Shown: positions 43,454-49,774 of the stretch, one piece after another
Position numbering within the stretch: the first letter of the stretch is position 1
Layout: every line of letters begins with the position of its first letter
From: an uncultured Collinsella sp.
Lineage (GTDB): Bacteria; Actinomycetota; Coriobacteriia; Coriobacteriales; Coriobacteriaceae
Direction of reading: 5' to 3'
NCBI GenBank assembly: GCA_934668875.1
Contig: CAKUON010000004.1
Location: 158,181-222,180 of the forward strand
Length of the DNA stretch: 64,000 bases
Notes under the pieces: generated by a model
Told to the model about the DNA's origin: nothing
The model's input: only the letters and a program-made list of their open reading frames with translations
The model's database searches: none
Position numbers and translations under genes: made by a program

Positions 43454-43585
43454 AAAAAGGCTGACCTGGGCCGGCAAAAGAGGGTTATCGGAGGCACTGC
43501 TGTAAAAGCAGAAAAGCCGGCCCCACGGTCAGTCGTCTAGGAAATGTCTCGCTGTGCCGGAATGGGACTGAAGGGCCAACGAGAC
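43454..43585 (-). ncRNA. Structured leader RNA candidate, copy 1
   Basis: Read on the minus strand: a first hairpin (GTCTCG...CGAGAC) with CAGTCCCATTCCGG in its apical part, then TTCCTAGACGACTG. A multi-part stem follows: CTGACC/GGTCAG outside, GGGCCGGC/GCCGGCCC inside, CTGC/GCAG at the tip. The core AGCAGTGCCTCCGATAACC (19 nt) is identical to copy 2. The last stem strand is followed by CCTTTTT, then the start region of the YczE-like gene about 30 nt on. It has the form of a riboswitch or attenuator. I do not recognise a known class. Confidence 0.6.
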
Positions 43586-43606
43586 GGGAGGAAAGCAAAA
43601 GACAAC

Positions 43607-43664
43607 GTGTGGGCAATAAGATGCCAAGATGGTAGGGTGCGTCTTAGCATCCTATTGCCCACGC
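43607..43664 (-). ncRNA. GCACCCTACC-loop hairpin, copy 1
   Basis: A 16-bp stem (43609-43624 with 43647-43662) encloses a 22-nt loop containing, on the minus strand, GCACCCTACC flanked by AAGA and TCTT. The one imperfect stem position is a G-U pair only in the minus-strand transcript. It starts a few bases after the operator and leads the YczE-like mRNA. Confidence 0.6.
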
Positions 43665-43668
43665 TTAA

Positions 43669-43719
43669 CGAAATCGGTTTCGTTTGAGCCTTAGTATACG
43701 CACGGGATTCCTTTTGCAA
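43669..43719 (-). promoter_or_regulatory. Promoter and KdgR-type operator of the YczE-like gene
   Basis: On the minus strand TTGCAA (43714-43719), a 15-bp spacer and TATACT (43693-43698) form the same promoter as upstream of kdgK. CGAAATCGGTTTCG at 43669-43682 lies just downstream of the expected transcription start. Confidence 0.6.
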
Positions 43720-43736
43720 AGAGAAAAATAATAAAA

Positions 43737-43808
43737 AGGTGAACGTTCACCTAATTGCAACAACTCGTTGGCGGTATCATGGCAAGGACATACTCGAAAC
43801 CGATTTCG
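43737..43808 (+). promoter_or_regulatory. Promoter region of the HIT gene with two operator types
   Basis: AGGTGAACGTTCACCT (43737-43752) is a perfect palindrome of the uxaC type. It is followed by TTGCAA (43755-43760), TATCAT (43775-43780) and CGAAACCGATTTCG (43795-43808). Both LacI-type regulators could act here on the divergent genes. Confidence 0.55.
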
Positions 43809-43916
43809 CAACGGTTGGAGAGCGCATCGTGTGTTCGTCGTGGACTGCCGGGCAGCTTGGTTGCGCCCGTCGGTCGCATTGCGGCGAACGCTTTCACCCA
43901 GATCGAAAGGATCACC

Positions 43917-44351
43917 ATGGAACAGCACACCGATTGCTCGTACTGCATGTGCGGGACCGACAACACGCTCGTCGATGCCTTTGGCATCCCCATGCTCGAC
44001 CTGCTCGCCAGCAAGCTCATCTTGTTTAAGGAGCAGAGCCACAAGGGTCGCGTGATCGTGGCCTCCAAGCAGCACGTCGACGACATCTCCTGCATGTCCG
44101 AGGAGGACGCTGCCGCCTTTATGGCCGATGTACGTCACGTCGCAGCTGCGCTGCACAAGGCGTTCAACCCCGACAAGATCAACTTTGGTGCTTACGGCGA
44201 CGCCATGCATCATCTGCATGTGCATATCGTCCCCAAGTACAAGGACGACCCGTTTGAGTTTGGCGATGTGTTCGCCATGAATCCCGGTCGCGTCACGCTC
44301 GAGCCGGCTCAGTACGACGAAATCGCCCAGGCAATCATCGCCAACCTGTAA
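43917..44351 (+). CDS. HIT family nucleotide-binding protein
   Basis: A 144-residue histidine-triad protein that hydrolyses or transfers nucleotides from AMP- or GMP-linked substrates (GalT-like HIT superfamily). The triad is in MHHLHVHIVPKYKDDPFEFG (near residues 98-117), and there is an N-terminal Cys cluster, CSYCMC. The upstream DNA carries operators of both uronate-locus types, so it may belong to that regulon. ATG 43917 follows GAAAGGA; longer in-frame extensions overlap the operator at 43795-43808. Confidence 0.88.
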   Translation: MEQHTDCSYCMCGTDNTLVDAFGIPMLDLLASKLILFKEQSHKGRVIVASKQHVDDISCMSEEDAAAFMADVRHVAAALHKAFNPDKINFGAYGDAMHHLHVHIVPKYKDDPFEFGDVFAMNPGRVTLEPAQYDEIAQAIIANL

Positions 44352-44361
44352 AACCCCTTCG

Positions 44362-44444
44362 CCCTCATAAGTTGCGGTGGAATAGTTCCTGGTTTTGCTG
44401 CTGAAGGCTGCGAGCAGGAACTATTTCACCGCAACTTATGAGGG
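44362..44444. repeat. AGTTGCGGTG hairpin repeat, copy 2
   Basis: Arms 44362-44391 and 44415-44444 pair over 30 bp with one mismatch. They are built from CCCTCATAAGTTGCGGTG plus a variable piece (GTTCC/GGAAC here). It lies between the HIT and GntR genes. No T run follows on the plus strand. Confidence 0.7.
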
Positions 44445-44497
44445 GCGTGTCGATGCGATAGTATTACTGGGGTGGTATTCGACTAACCGAGGGCTTT

Positions 44498-45190
44498 ATG
44501 GATCAGCACCAGCATTATCAGAGCCTGCAAGACCAGGCATACAACGCATTGCGCTCCAAGATCATCTATGCCGAGCTCAAGCCCGGTACGCGCCTTTCGG
44601 CGATTGGTCTGGAAAAGGAGACGGGGATCGGGCGCACGCCCATCCGCGAGTCCTTTGTACGCCTGCGCGAGCAGGAGCTGGTGGAAACGCGCCCTAAGAG
44701 CGGTACCTATGTCTCAAAAATCAGCATGGAACGCGCCGAGAACGCCTGCTTTTTGCGCGAAAAGCTCGAGAGAAGTGTGCTGATCAAATGCTGCTCGGCT
44801 GCCACGCCCGAGCAAAAGCACCAGCTTGAGCAGATTCTCCTTGAGTCAGAGTCGCTCGACCACAGCGAGACGCGACACTTCTTTGACCTGGACAACCTGT
44901 TCCACGAGACGTGCTTTGAGATTGCCGGTCGCCACATGCTGTGGGATTGGATGAAGAGCATCAACACACATTTTGAGCGCTACAACTGGCTGCGTGCGGT
45001 GTCGCAGGATCTGGACTGGGAGCCGATTCGTCGGCAACACCGCCGAATCCTCGAGGCCATTAAGGAAGGCGACACCGATGCGGCGAGCTATCTGGCGCAG
45101 ACGCACCTGCATCTAATGCCCGAGGAGCAGGGCCCAGTTATCGCCCTGCATCCCGATTACTTTGAACTGTCCAAAGATTCGTCCATCTAA
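44498..45190 (+). CDS. GntR family regulator (FCD domain)
   Basis: A 230-residue regulator. The N-terminal winged helix is AYNALRSKIIYAELKPGTRL then GLEKETGIGRTPIRESFVRL (residues 14-56). The C-terminal FCD ligand domain has helical histidines (LFHETCFEIAGRHM, HRRILEAIKEGD, LAQTHLHLMPEE). It is bracketed by two copies of the AGTTGCGGTG hairpin repeat. Its target is not evident from the neighbours; an organic or sugar acid is the usual effector of the subfamily. Confidence 0.88.
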   Translation: MDQHQHYQSLQDQAYNALRSKIIYAELKPGTRLSAIGLEKETGIGRTPIRESFVRLREQELVETRPKSGTYVSKISMERAENACFLREKLERSVLIKCCSAATPEQKHQLEQILLESESLDHSETRHFFDLDNLFHETCFEIAGRHMLWDWMKSINTHFERYNWLRAVSQDLDWEPIRRQHRRILEAIKEGDTDAASYLAQTHLHLMPEEQGPVIALHPDYFELSKDSSI

Positions 45191-45204
45191 TCTATCCCCT
45201 CATA

Positions 45205-45271
45205 AGTTGCGGTGAAATAGGGATTGTTTTGCAGCCCGGGTGGCGCAAACAGTCCCTATTTCACCGCAACT
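45205..45271 (+). terminator. AGTTGCGGTG hairpin repeat, copy 3
   Basis: AGTTGCGGTGAAATAGGGA (45205-45223) and TCCCTATTTCACCGCAACT (45253-45271) are perfectly complementary over 19 bp. It follows the GntR gene and shares its constant arm with copies 1 and 2. Confidence 0.7.
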
Positions 45272-45299
45272 GCGTTGAGGCGTGGCCGGGGCACAAAGA

Positions 45300-45509
45300 T
45301 GCGGTGCCGTTTGGAGGAACAGACCGGAAGCAAGTGGTCGATTCCCCCAGACGGCACCGCATTTGTTTTGGCGCTCTGGGCTATGTTGAAGAGTTTAATC
45401 GGTCAAGAAAAAGCGGCTCGGGGGCGTGTCGCTTCCGTCACGTTCTATCAGCATACAAGACGGTTTCGGTTCTTGTCCGTGACGGAAACGGCACGCTTCC
45501 GAGCCGCTT
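45300..45509. repeat. Two long intergenic inverted repeats, no gene
   Basis: Between the GntR and kdgA genes, GCGGTGCCGT (45301-45310) pairs with ACGGCACCGC (45351-45360) plus flanks. AAGCGGCTCGG (45411-45421) pairs with CCGAGCCGCTT (45499-45509), with an inner CTTCCGTCACG/CGTGACGGAA stem. Read on the minus strand the second ends in CTTTTTCTT, so it can act as a second terminator behind kdgA. I see no coding potential here. Confidence 0.55.
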
Positions 45510-45510
45510 C

Positions 45511-45541
45511 AAAAATGGGGGCGCAGTCTGGGCGCCCCCCA
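45511..45541 (-). terminator. kdgA terminator
   Basis: On the minus strand GGGGGCGC...GCGCCCCC (8-bp stem, 7-nt loop) is followed by ATTTTTG, 16 nt after the kdgA stop. Confidence 0.8.
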
Positions 45542-45556
45542 CGATAGAGAGCTGGG

Positions 45557-46198
45557 TTAGGCGCGGACCTTCTTGACGACGTCCATGGCCTCGCGAGCGA
45601 TCTGCTCGACCTTGGAGAAATCGCTGTCGGCGAACAGGGCCGGCTTGACCATCCAAGTGCCACCGCAGGCGATGATGGCGGAGGAGCTCAGGTACTCCTC
45701 GACGTTTGCGGTGCTCACGCCGCCGGTGGGCATAAAGCGGTGACCGACAAACGGAGCGGCGAGGGCCTTGATGGTGTTGAGGCCGCCGTACTGGGCTGCC
45801 GGGAAGAACTTGGTGACCTTGAGGCCCAGGTTGACGGCAGCGGTGACCTCGGAGGGGGTCACGGTGCCGGGCAGCACGGGCAGGTCGATGTCGATGCAGT
45901 GCTTGACGACGTCCTCGTTGTAACCCGGGGAGACGATGAACTTGGCACCGGCGGCGCGGGCCTTCTCAACCTGCTCTACGGTCAGGACGGTGCCGGCGCC
46001 CACGCACATCTCGGGCTCGGCCTCGGCCATAGCGGCGATGCACTCGGCGGCGCAAGCGGTGCGGAAGGTGACCTCGGCGGACTTCATACCGGCGGCCATC
46101 AGGGCATGGGCGAGCGGAGCGGCGTCCTCGACCTTGTCGAGCACGACGACCGGCACGATGCCCAGGGACTCAAGCGTGGTGTAGAACTGATCGAACAT
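45557..46198 (-). CDS. kdgA: 2-keto-3-deoxy-6-phosphogluconate aldolase
   Basis: Cleaves KDPG to pyruvate and glyceraldehyde-3-phosphate, the end of the uronate pathway. The 213-residue class I aldolase has the family Glu in KSAEVTFRT (near residue 43), VGAGTVLTVEQ near 66 and the Schiff-base Lys in LKVTKFFPAAQYGG (near 130), followed by FMPTGGVS. It could also split 2-keto-4-hydroxyglutarate. ATG 46198 follows GAAAGGAAC. It lies downstream of kdgK, separated by 255 bp that contain a structured RNA candidate. Confidence 0.94.
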   Translation of the reverse strand: MFDQFYTTLESLGIVPVVVLDKVEDAAPLAHALMAAGMKSAEVTFRTACAAECIAAMAEAEPEMCVGAGTVLTVEQVEKARAAGAKFIVSPGYNEDVVKHCIDIDLPVLPGTVTPSEVTAAVNLGLKVTKFFPAAQYGGLNTIKALAAPFVGHRFMPTGGVSTANVEEYLSSSAIIACGGTWMVKPALFADSDFSKVEQIAREAMDVVKKVRA

Positions 46199-46241
46199 GA
46201 TGTTCCTTTCGATGTGCGGCGCGCGAGTGCGCGTAATTGCT

Positions 46242-46380
46242 AAAAGGGCTGGTCATGAGCCGGTTTTGGACTGGTTATCGGAGGCACTGCTTGGGGTCAC
46301 AAGCAATTCCAAAACCGGCTGCGCGACCAGTCGTGTAGGGAATGCCAGGCAAAACCGGAATGGGACTGGTGGTTTTGCCC
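46242..46380 (-). ncRNA. Structured leader RNA candidate, copy 2
   Basis: Read on the minus strand between kdgK and kdgA: GGGCAAAACC...GGTTTTGCC hairpin with CAGTCCCATTCCGG, then TTCCCTACACGACTG. The stem follows: CTGGTC/GACCAG outside, AGCCGGTTTTGG/CCAAAACCGGCT inside, TGCTTG/CAAGCA at the tip. The core AGCAGTGCCTCCGATAACC is identical to copy 1, while the stems differ in compensatory fashion. GACCAG is followed by CCCTTTT. It probably controls kdgA separately from kdgK. Confidence 0.62.
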
Positions 46381-46398
46381 GACCGGAGGAATCGGGGA

Positions 46399-46438
46399 GC
46401 GGGCTGCAGAGGTATGGGTATGGGAAACTGCAGCCCGC
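46399..46438 (-). terminator. Hairpin after kdgK
   Basis: GCGGGCTGCAG and CTGCAGCCCGC form a perfect 11-bp stem. No T run follows on the minus strand, so it may be an intercistronic processing or stabilising hairpin rather than a terminator. Confidence 0.5.
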
Positions 46439-46453
46439 GGAATGGGGAACGAA

Positions 46454-47488
46454 TTAACGGGCGACGCGGGTGCCACCGTCGGCGGCGTTGGCCACGGCGG
46501 CGATCTCGTCGGCGGTCACCAGGTTGGAATCGCCCTTGATGGTGAGCTTGAGAATCGAGGCCGCGATGGCGTAGTTGACGGCGTCCTGCGGGTCGAAGTC
46601 GTTGATGAGGGCATGGACGAGGCCGGCGTTGAAAGCGTCGCCGGCGGCAACGCCCTCGAGCACGTGCACGTCGTGAGCAGGGGAGAACCAGTGCTCGCCG
46701 CTCTCGGCGTCATAGAGCATGCCCATCCAGATGGAGCGCTCGACGCAGGAGATGTTGCGGACGACCGAGGCGACCTTCTTGCAGCCGTACTCGGCGCAGA
46801 TCTGACGGGCCATCTCGACGTAGGTGTCGCGCTCCTCGATGCCGTGGGCAAGGGAGCCGGAGACGCAGGTCATGCCGAGGCCGGCAGGTGCGTCCTCGTC
46901 GTTGGCGATGCAGATATCGACGAGCGGCAGGAGCTCCTTCATGGTTGCCTGCGACTTCTCGGGCGACCACATCTTGCCGCGGTAGTTAACGTCGCACACG
47001 GTGGTGATGCCTTTGGCACGGCAAGCGGTGAGGGCATCCTTGCAAGCGGCGGCCATCTCGTCGGAGACGGCGGGCGTCACGCCAGAGAAGTAGAAGACGT
47101 CGATGCCCTCGAGGATCTCGTCCCAGTTAAAGACGTCGCGCCTGGCCATGTTGATGGCCGAGTACTTGCGGTCGTAGACGCAGCCGTTGCCGCGCTGCGA
47201 GGCGCCGACCTCAAATACATAGGAGCCAAGACGGTCGCCCTGACGCACGACGCGCGTGGTGTCGACGTCGTAGACCTTCAGCGAGCGCAGAGCGCACTCG
47301 CCCAGACGGTTGGCGGGAACGACGGAGACATAAGCGGCCTTATCGCCCTGGTAGGCCAGGGAAAGCGCGGTGTTGGCCTCGGCGCCGCCGTAGCGGACGT
47401 CGAACTCGGTGGCCTGCTCAATACGCAGGTGATCTTTGGGCGAGAGCCTCATCATGATCTCGCCGAAGGTAAGAACCGTTTTACCCAT
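46454..47488 (-). CDS. kdgK: 2-keto-3-deoxygluconate kinase
   Basis: Phosphorylates KDG to KDPG with ATP. The 344-residue PfkB/ribokinase-family product has VRYGGAEANTALSLAYQG near residues 31-48, a substrate region YFSGVTPAVSD and the catalytic GVAAGDAFNAGLVHALI near 289-305. I start at ATG 47488 (MGKTVLTFGE) with AAGGAG 11 bp upstream; an upstream extension would cover the leader hairpin. It is the first gene of kdgK-kdgA, under a promoter with KdgR-type operators. Confidence 0.93.
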   Translation of the reverse strand: MGKTVLTFGEIMMRLSPKDHLRIEQATEFDVRYGGAEANTALSLAYQGDKAAYVSVVPANRLGECALRSLKVYDVDTTRVVRQGDRLGSYVFEVGASQRGNGCVYDRKYSAINMARRDVFNWDEILEGIDVFYFSGVTPAVSDEMAAACKDALTACRAKGITTVCDVNYRGKMWSPEKSQATMKELLPLVDICIANDEDAPAGLGMTCVSGSLAHGIEERDTYVEMARQICAEYGCKKVASVVRNISCVERSIWMGMLYDAESGEHWFSPAHDVHVLEGVAAGDAFNAGLVHALINDFDPQDAVNYAIAASILKLTIKGDSNLVTADEIAAVANAADGGTRVAR

Positions 47489-47531
47489 GGTCGCGTAGCT
47501 CCTTCTTGTCTGTGCGTACACCTTTGATATG

Positions 47532-47589
47532 GCGTTGGCACGGAGGTGCCAAGACGGTAGGGTGCATCTTTGCACCTCCGTGCCAACGC
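47532..47589 (-). ncRNA. GCACCCTACC-loop hairpin, copy 2
   Basis: A perfect 18-bp stem (47532-47549 with 47572-47589) encloses a 22-nt loop that contains GCACCCTACC on the minus strand. Stem sequence differs from copy 1 at several positions with compensation, while the loop is nearly unchanged. It begins directly after the kdgK operators. Confidence 0.62.
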
Positions 47590-47593
47590 TTAC

Positions 47594-47658
47594 CGAAATC
47601 GGTTTACGAAATCGGTTTCGTTTCGAGTTGTAGTATACTCACCTACAACGTTTTGCAA
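47594..47658 (-). promoter_or_regulatory. Promoter and double KdgR-type operator of kdgK
   Basis: On the minus strand TTGCAA (47653-47658), a 15-bp spacer and TATACT (47632-47637) precede two adjoining operators: CGAAATCGGTTTCG (47607-47620) and CGAAATCGGTTTACG (47594-47608). The LacI-type gene starts 66 bp away on the other side, which fits autoregulation. Confidence 0.65.
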
Positions 47659-47723
47659 GCGAGATTTTTAAAAAAATGCCTAAAATGGCTAAGATTGCCG
47701 ACACGTGGGAAACGGGGTGCGCC

Positions 47724-48746
47724 ATGGCGCAGATGAGAATCAAAGACATTGCCGCCGAGGCGGGCGTGAGCCCGGCCACCGTTTCGCGCTACCTCAACAA
47801 CCGTCCCGGTCAGATGACCGAGGAGACCCGTGCCCGCATCGCCGAGGTCATCGAGCGCACGGGCTATCGTCCCCGCGCCGCCGCGCGCAACCTGCGCAGT
47901 TCGCGTACCAACCTCATCGGCGTGATTCTGGCCGACATCGCCAACCCGTTCTCGAGCGCCATGCTCGAGGGTCTTTCCGCCAGCGCCGCCGCGCGCGGCT
48001 GCTCGCTTATGACGGCTATTAGCGGCAACGACCCTGCCAAGGAGGCCGAGTCGCTCACCAGGCTCATCGATGCGGGCGTGGACGGCTTGGTCGTCAACAC
48101 CTGCGGCGGCAACGACGGGGCGATCGCCGCAGCTGCGGGGCGCCTGCCGGTCGTGTTGCTCGACCGTGACATCGAGGACGGCGGCATCGATCTGGTGACG
48201 TCTAACAACCGCGAGCTCGTCGCCGGCCTGGTCGACGCCCTGGCTGCCGCGGGTAGCGAGCGCCTGTGCCTGCTCACCGAGGCAAGCGACGACAGCCCCG
48301 TCCGCCGCGAGCGCGCCGAGGCCTTTACCGACGAGCTCTCGCGCCGCGGTCTTGCCGGCGAGGTCGTCACCCTGGCCGACGGTGGCGCCGAGGGCATCAG
48401 CCGCCTGGACGAGACCATCCGCGATTACGCAGGTAAAAAGCTCGGTCTCATCGCCGTCAACGGACTGGTCTTTTTGCGCCTGACCGAGGCGCTAGCCCAG
48501 CTTGGCCCTTCGCTGCCGGCGGGTCTTAAGATTGCGACGTTCGACGACTACCCCTGGAACCATGTGCTCTTTGGCGGCGTCACCACGGCCGCGCAGGATA
48601 CCCTCGCCATTGCCGAGCGTGTAGTCGAGCGCCTATCCGAGCGCATCGACGTCATCACCACCACCGTGGGCGAGGCCGCAAGGCTCGCGCCCAAACGCAT
48701 CGAGATTCTCGGACGCATCGAGCACCGCGCCTCAACCTCACGCTAA
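47724..48746 (+). CDS. LacI family regulator, KdgR-like
   Basis: A 340-residue LacI-type regulator. The helix-turn-helix is RIKDIAAEAGVSPATVSRYL (residues 5-24), followed by the hinge RPRAAARNLRSSRTNLIGVI and a sugar-binding domain. It is divergent from kdgK, with CGAAATCGGTTTCG operators between the two. It is therefore the best candidate to repress kdgK-kdgA, itself, and the YczE-like and HIT genes, with KDG or KDPG as inducer. I start at ATG 47724; an in-frame ATG at 47676 lacks a ribosome binding site. Confidence 0.88.
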   Translation: MAQMRIKDIAAEAGVSPATVSRYLNNRPGQMTEETRARIAEVIERTGYRPRAAARNLRSSRTNLIGVILADIANPFSSAMLEGLSASAAARGCSLMTAISGNDPAKEAESLTRLIDAGVDGLVVNTCGGNDGAIAAAAGRLPVVLLDRDIEDGGIDLVTSNNRELVAGLVDALAAAGSERLCLLTEASDDSPVRRERAEAFTDELSRRGLAGEVVTLADGGAEGISRLDETIRDYAGKKLGLIAVNGLVFLRLTEALAQLGPSLPAGLKIATFDDYPWNHVLFGGVTTAAQDTLAIAERVVERLSERIDVITTTVGEAARLAPKRIEILGRIEHRASTSR

Positions 48747-48788
48747 CCTGTGTGATAATATATAGACAATGTCATACAGGAGGTATCC

Positions 48789-49283
48789 ATGGCTGCGTCT
48801 GTACTGAGTGTGCGAGTGGACTCGTCAATTAAAGATTCATTTGCCGAGCTATGCGAAGAGCTCGGCATGACTTCGTCTGTTGCGGTCAATATGTTTATGA
48901 GGCAGATGCTGCGCGAGCGCTCGCTGCCGTTTGTTCCTTCACTTGGCAAAAACTCTGCGAGCGAAAACGTCGCCGCAGACATTTTGGATATTGCTCAGAT
49001 TGAGTTCGCCGTCCGCGAGGCGGCCAGCCCGATTCCCGCCATCAAAAACGTGACCCTTTTTGGTTCGTATGCCCGTGGCGAGGCGCGTGTCGATAGTGAT
49101 ATCGACTTGCGTCTCGAAGTCGATCGCGAACAGGGTTTTGGCCTCTTTGCGCTGTCGGCATTTGGCGAGGCGATTCGCAAGGAAACCGGGAAACAGGTCG
49201 ACTTGGTCTCGAGTGACCATCTTGCTGGCGATTTGGCTGCGGCGATAGAGCGCGAAGGGATGATCATCTATGATCGCGCGTAA
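48789..49283 (+). CDS. RelB/DinJ-like domain fused to MNT nucleotidyltransferase antitoxin
   Basis: A 164-residue protein in two parts. Residues 1-50 resemble the RelB/DinJ ribbon-helix-helix antitoxin start (VLSVRVDSSIKDSFAELCEE, then MTSSVAVNMFMRQMLRE). Residues 70-164 are a minimal nucleotidyltransferase with GSX10DXD (FGSYARGEARVDSDIDL). In HEPN/MNT systems the MNT protein AMPylates and silences the HEPN ribonuclease encoded next. The added DNA-binding domain probably autoregulates the operon. AGGAGG precedes ATG 48789; the downstream gene overlaps it by 14 bp. Confidence 0.85.
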   Translation: MAASVLSVRVDSSIKDSFAELCEELGMTSSVAVNMFMRQMLRERSLPFVPSLGKNSASENVAADILDIAQIEFAVREAASPIPAIKNVTLFGSYARGEARVDSDIDLRLEVDREQGFGLFALSAFGEAIRKETGKQVDLVSSDHLAGDLAAAIEREGMIIYDRA

Positions 49284-49641
49284 GTCAGACAGCCTTCGCG
49301 CGCAAGAGGTCTTGGAGGCCATCTTCGAAACGAACGAGCGCATCAAGGCTTTTGATATCACCGAGGACCAGTTTCTGCATGCGAATGATGTGCGGACGAG
49401 AGCGTTGGCGGACTCCCTTTTGATGTGCGCGCTTAGGGTGACGGAAGAAGCGGGCAAGTTGTCGGAACGCTCGCAGCGGCTTCATCCCGAAATTGAGTGG
49501 CGTGGAATTATCGGCATGAGAAATTATCTCGCGCATGATTACGGCAATGTCGACCGTTCGGTTGTTTGGGATGCGGTGACGATGGAGTTCCCCGCGCTGG
49601 AACGAGCCTGTAGGCAAATTGTCTCCGAATCCGAGCATTAG
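49270..49641 (+). CDS. HEPN domain toxin (HepT-like, DUF86)
   Basis: A 123-residue HEPN protein with the RX4HXY motif (RNYLAHDYG, near residues 87-95), the ribonuclease site and target tyrosine of HepT toxins. It overlaps the MNT gene by 14 bp, the usual order being antitoxin first here. It is predicted to cleave RNA when not AMPylated by its partner. No defence or mobile genes are adjacent. Confidence 0.88.
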   Translation: MIARKSDSLRAQEVLEAIFETNERIKAFDITEDQFLHANDVRTRALADSLLMCALRVTEEAGKLSERSQRLHPEIEWRGIIGMRNYLAHDYGNVDRSVVWDAVTMEFPALERACRQIVSESEH

Positions 49642-49774
49642 TTACTTGCCATAGTCACCTGCCCTCGCACGTTTTTTGAGCGCCTGACACGCTTTAACCC
49701 TGCGGAAACATTTTTCTGCGATAGTATCTGCGATATAGAACAGTCGAAACCCGCCCGAAAGAAAGGGGAGCGAC

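Noticed and set aside
45224..45576. Small plus-strand genes between the GntR and kdgA genes
   Set aside because: The frames run through long inverted repeats and a terminator, lack ribosome binding sites and give no recognisable protein.
43454..46380. Cobalamin, FMN, glycine, SAM or T-box riboswitch
   Set aside because: None of the hallmark sequences I know for these classes are present, and the pathway context does not fit.
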